Source of the DNA: Strigamia acuminata | Lineage: Eukaryota > Arthropoda > Chilopoda > Geophilomorpha > Linotaeniidae | Reading direction: 5' to 3' | DNA: 64,000 nt | Assembly (NCBI GenBank): GCA_949358305.1 | Contig: OX442319.1 | Location: forward strand, 4,464,001-4,528,000 | Shown here: in pieces, positions 60,001 through 64,000 of the stretch | Layout of the letters: each line of letters starts with the position of its first letter | Position numbering within the stretch: the stretch's first letter is position 1 | Made by a program: the position numbers and the translations under genes | The notes under the pieces: model-generated | What the model saw: the letters and a program-made list of their open reading frames with translations, nothing else | Told to the model about the DNA's origin: nothing | Database searches by the model: none

Positions 60001-60719
60001 CCGCCGACGGTTCCGTAACTATCCCGTAACGGCCCGCACGGGCCGTTAACGGGCCGCCGACGGTCCCGTCACGACCCCGTAACGGCCCGTACGACCTCAT
60101 GCGGGCCGTTAACGGGCCGTTAACGGGCCGTTAACGGCCCGTTAACGGCGTAAAACCAAAAACAGGATTCGAGATTAATGTCTATGAATGTTGTACGCGT
60201 TTTCATGTACGTGTTGTCGGTTGTTGATTTTTTCGATTTACACCGTCACGGCCCGTTAACGGCCCGTTAACGGCCCGTTAACGGCCCGTCAACGGCCCGC
60301 ATGGGGTCGCACGGGCCGTTAACGGGCCGCCGACGGTCCCGTCACGATCCCGTAACGGCCCGCACGGGCCGTTAACGGGCCGCCGACGGTCCCGTCACGA
60401 TTCCGTAACGGCTCGCACGGGCCGTTAACGGGCCGCCGACGGTCCCGTCACGATCCCGTAACGGCTCGCACGGGCCGTTAACGGGCCGCCGACGGTCCCG
60501 TCACGGTCCCGTAACGGCCTTCGTTCCCGGACTTCGGCTCGCCGACGGCCCGTGCGACCTCATGCGGGCCGTTAACGGGCTGTCAACGGGCCGTTAACGG
60601 CCCGTTTTCGACCCGCTACGGCCCGTCACGGCCTGTTGGCCGTGCGACCCGTGACTCGGAGTGTGGTTTTTGGGGACGAGGGCCGTCCTCCGGCCGCGCC
60701 GCGACGCGCCGCGGGTCGG
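57026..60719. repeat. Satellite unit U13 (3,694 bp)
   Basis: Segment E 57026-57354, 1,015-bp copies 57355-58369 and 58370-59384, segment D 59385-59686, inverted-repeat block 59687-60719. Its first 1,015-bp copy has CCCCTATCTC (A at 57538) and GATGAACTTC. Its second has the TTCAACAGAATTTT variant of U1 and U5. Confidence 0.9.
59687..60719. repeat. Inverted-repeat block of U13 (1,033 bp)
   Basis: Two 20-bp repeats, with the GGGCCGTTAACGGGCTGTC variant of U12. Confidence 0.85.
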
Positions 60720-63700
60720 ACAAGAAACGACCCGGTCGGAAACCGAACCTCAGTGTCCAATCGGGCAGAAATTGTGCGGAAGTTTAACCAAAAATGGCCA
60801 AAAGTCGGTGCAAGTTTTGCACGCAACAAACGTCCGATGTGACAGTGCCCATGCGGGTTGGACGTGCATGTGGGCGCGTGTGGGCGCTCGATTTACCGGC
60901 CCGTTGGACGAGTTAAACCAAAATTTCCCAATATCTTGCATAAATTTAAAGAAGATTTGACAGATTTCCAGATTTTAAGCGATGTTTTACATAAGTCCGT
61001 CCCATTGCTGAAATTCCGTGAAAATTTGTCAAAAATTGACAAAAGTCTGTGCAAATTTTGTCAGAAATAGGAAACAAAAAATTTAAAATTCGTCCAACGC
61101 GCCAGTAAATCGAGCGCGCCCATGCGTGGACAGTGCGCCGGCGGGAGCCCCGGCCGTCCTCTCTCTCTCTCTCTCTCGGCCGCCAAGGCTCGCCCCTCCG
61201 CCCGTCGGCGGGAGCCCCGACCGTCCCCCCTATCTCTTTCGGCCGCCAAAGGATCGCCCCTCCGCTCGTCACAGATTTTTGTCAATATTTGATGAACTTC
61301 AACAGATTTTCAGCAATATTTTACAGGACATTTCTGCTCTTTTGGATACATTTTCAAAGGTTTTATTGCTAAAATTCTGGGGAAATTTATCAAAAATTGA
61401 CAAAAAATCGATGCAAGTTTTGTCAGAAACTGATAAAATCTTCTTAAACTCGTCCAACGCGCCGGCGAGTGCACATGCGGGGACAGTGGGCACGTCCAGC
61501 CCGCGTGCACACTGTCAGATCGGGCGGTTTCGGGCACAGTTTGATCCGGGCAAATATCTAGCAAAACTTGCACCGATTTTTTGTCAATTTTAGACAAATT
61601 TCAGCGATATTTTACGAGACATTTCTGCTCGATTGGACACATTTCCAGGGGTTTTTTGTAAAACATTGATAAAATTCCGTGGAAATTTATCAAATATTGG
61701 CAAAATTCGGTGCTAATTTTGTCAAAAATTAGGAAAAAAAAATTTTCAAAACTTGTCCAACGTGCCGGTAAATCGAGCGCCCACATGCCTAGATAGTGCA
61801 CGCCCAACCCGCCAAGGCTCGCCCCTCCGCCCGTTGGCGGGAGCCCCGGCCGTCCCCTCTCTCTCTCTTTCTCTCTCTCTCTCGGGCGCCCGGAGCTCGC
61901 CCCTCCGCCCGTCACCGACTTTTGACACAATTTTTGATGAAATTCAACGGAATTTTAGCAACGTTTTACAAAAAACCTGTGGAAATGTGTCCAACCGGGC
62001 AGAAATGTGTCGTAAAATGTTGCCGAAATTCTGTGAAAATTTGTCACAAATTGCCAAAAGTCGGTGCAAATTTTGTCAGAAATAGGAAACAAAAAATTTA
62101 AAATTCGTCCAACGCGCCAGTAAATCGAGCGCGCCCATGCGTGGACAGTGCGCCGGCGGGAGCCCCGGCCGTCCTCTCTCTCTCTCTCTCTCGGCCGCCA
62201 AGGCTCGCCCCTCCGCCCGTCGGCGGGAGCCCCGACCGTCCCCCCTCTCTCTTTCGGCCGCCAAAGGATCGCCCCTCCGCTCGTCACAGATTTTTGTCAA
62301 TATTTGATGAACTTCAACAGATTTTCAGCAATATTTTACAGGACATTTCTGCTCTTTTGGATACATTTTCAAAGGTTTTATTGCTAAAATTCTGGGGAAA
62401 TTTATCAAAAATTGACAAAAAATCGATGCAAGTTTTGTCAGAAATTGATAAAATCTTCTTAAACTCGTCCAACGCGCCGGCGAGTGCACATGCGGGGACA
62501 GTGGGCACGTCCAGCCCGCGTGCACACTGTCAGATCGGGCGGTTTCGGGCACAGTTTGATCCGGGCAAATATCTAGCAAAACTTGCACCGATTTTTTGTC
62601 AATTTTAGACAAATTTCAGCGATATTTTACGAGACATTTCTGCTCGATTGGACACATTTCCAGGGGTTTTTTGTAAAACATTGATAAAATTCCGTGGAAA
62701 TTTATCAAATATTGGCAAAATTCGGTGCTAATTTTGTCAAAAATTAGGAAAAAAAAATTTTCAAAACTTGTCCAACGTGCCGGTAAATCGAGCGCCCACA
62801 TGCCTAGATAGTGCACGCCCAACCCGCCAAGGCTCGCCCCTCCGCCCGTTGGCGGGAGCCCCGGCCGTCCCCTCTCTCTCTCTTTCTCTCTCTCTCTCGG
62901 GCGCCCGGAGCTCGCCCCTCCGCCCGTCACCGACTTTTGACACAATTTTTGATGAAATTCAACGGAATTTTAGCAACGTTTTACAAAAAACCTGTGGAAA
63001 TGTGTCCAACCGGGCAGAAATGTGTCGTAAAATGTTGCCGAAATTCTGTGAAAATTTGTCACAAATTGCCAAAAGTCGGTGCAAGTATTGCTAGATTTGG
63101 GCGCATCAAACTGTGCCGAGATCTGACAGTGTCCACGCGGTTTTGAAGCGCCCACTGTCGACGCACGTGGGCGCTCAATTTACCGGCGCGTTGGACGAGT
63201 TTTGAAAAAAGTTTTTTCCTAATTTCTGACAAAACTTGCACCGAATTTTGTCAATATGTGATAAATTTCCATGGATTTTAAGCAATGTTTTACAGAAGTC
63301 CGTCCCATCGGGCAGAAACGTCTCGTAAAATGTCGCTGAAATTCCGTGAAAATCTGTCAAAAATTGACAAAAGTTGGTGACCGACCCGCGGCGCGTCACG
63401 GCGCGGTCGGAGGACGGCCCTCGTCCCCAAAAACCACACTCCGGGTCACGTGGTCTCGCACTCGACTTTTTCAGTTTTCCCGTTTTCGGCCCGTTACGGC
63501 CAAGGACCGTAACGGGTCGAAAACGGGCCGCAACGGGTCGAAAACGGCCGCAACGGGTCGAAAACGGCCCGCACGGGCCGTTAACGGGCCGCCGACGGTC
63601 CGCACGGGCCGTTAACGGGCCGCCGACGGTCCCGTCACAATCCCGTAACGGCTCGCACGGGCCGTTAACGGGCCGCCGACGGTCCCGTCACGATCCCGTA

Positions 63701-64000
63701 ACGGCTCGCACGGGCCGTTAACGGGCCGCCGACGGTTCCGTAACTATCCCGTAACGGCCCGCACGGGCCGTTAACGGGCCGCCGACGGTCCCGTCACGAC
63801 CCCGTAACGGCCCGTACGACCTCATGCGGGCCGTTAACGGGCCGTTAACGGGCCGTTAACGGCCCGTTAACGGCGTAAAACCAAAAACAGGATTCGAGAT
63901 TAATGTCTATGAATGTTGTACGCGTTTTCATGTACGTGTTGTCGGTTGTTGATTTTTTCGATTTACACCATCACGGCCCGTTAACGGCCCGTTAACGGCC
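60720..64000. repeat. Satellite unit U14 (right-truncated)
   Basis: Segment E 60720-61048, 1,015-bp copies 61049-62063 and 62064-63078, segment D 63079-63380, inverted-repeat block from 63381 to the window end. It shares the CCCCTATCTC change with U13 (A at 61232). Confidence 0.9.
63381..64000. repeat. Inverted-repeat block of U14 (620 bp visible)
   Basis: The 31-bp partial duplication near 63597 and CCATCACGG near 63968 place it in the U2/U6 class. The right half lies beyond the window. Confidence 0.85.

Noticed and set aside
1-64000. Ribosomal DNA intergenic spacer
   Set aside because: The unit size and nested subrepeats would fit, but no rRNA gene sequence appears in 64 kb spanning more than 13 units.

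Overview
This window is eukaryotic repetitive DNA with no host gene in it. About 90% is one tandem array of long, nearly identical, hierarchical repeat units. A single complete Ty1/copia LTR retrotransposon interrupts the array at 19004-25244 on the minus strand. The primer-binding site of the retrotransposon matches a metazoan-type initiator tRNA-Met (TGGTAGCAGAGG...) and not the plant form (TGGTATCAGAG...). The source is therefore most likely an animal, probably an invertebrate, but I cannot name the species. The setting suggests a heterochromatic, centromeric or sex-chromosome-like satellite block, although nothing in the sequence proves which.

Layout of the array. I place unit borders at the end of a conserved inverted repeat, at 3247, 6952, 10677, 14285, 18994, 28945, 32670, 36278, 41174, 45883, 49597, 53311, 57025 and 60719. 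This gives a partial unit U0, thirteen full units U1-U13 and a partial unit U14. Each unit runs in the same order: segment E (329 bp), two or three tandem copies of a 1,015-bp repeat, segment D (302 bp), then a GC-rich block of about 1 kb bounded by 70-bp terminal inverted repeats. Outside that block the length is exactly 2,661 bp in two-copy units and 3,676 bp in three-copy units. All other length variation lies inside the GC-rich block, in steps of 11, 20, 31, 53 and 273 bp. The 1,015-bp repeat is itself made of three diverged AT-rich modules separated by GC-rich linkers carrying CT microsatellites. Segments D and E contain pieces of the same modules in inverted orientation.

At a higher level, U1-U4 (3705, 3725, 3608, 4709 bp) recur as U5-U8 (3705 net of the insertion, 3725, 3608, 4896 bp), with landmarks offset by exactly 21,993 bp. 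That is a 15,747-bp super-repeat plus the 6,246 bp contributed by the retrotransposon and its target duplication. U10-U12 form a second homogenised run of 3,714-bp units.

The retrotransposon has 859-bp LTRs that read as identical, 5-bp target duplications (GAAAC) and one uninterrupted 1,473-codon Gag-Pol frame with all catalytic motifs, so it looks young and possibly active. The most unusual object in the window is the GC-rich inverted-repeat block. It resembles a foldback-type or non-autonomous TIR element that has been captured and amplified as part of a satellite unit.
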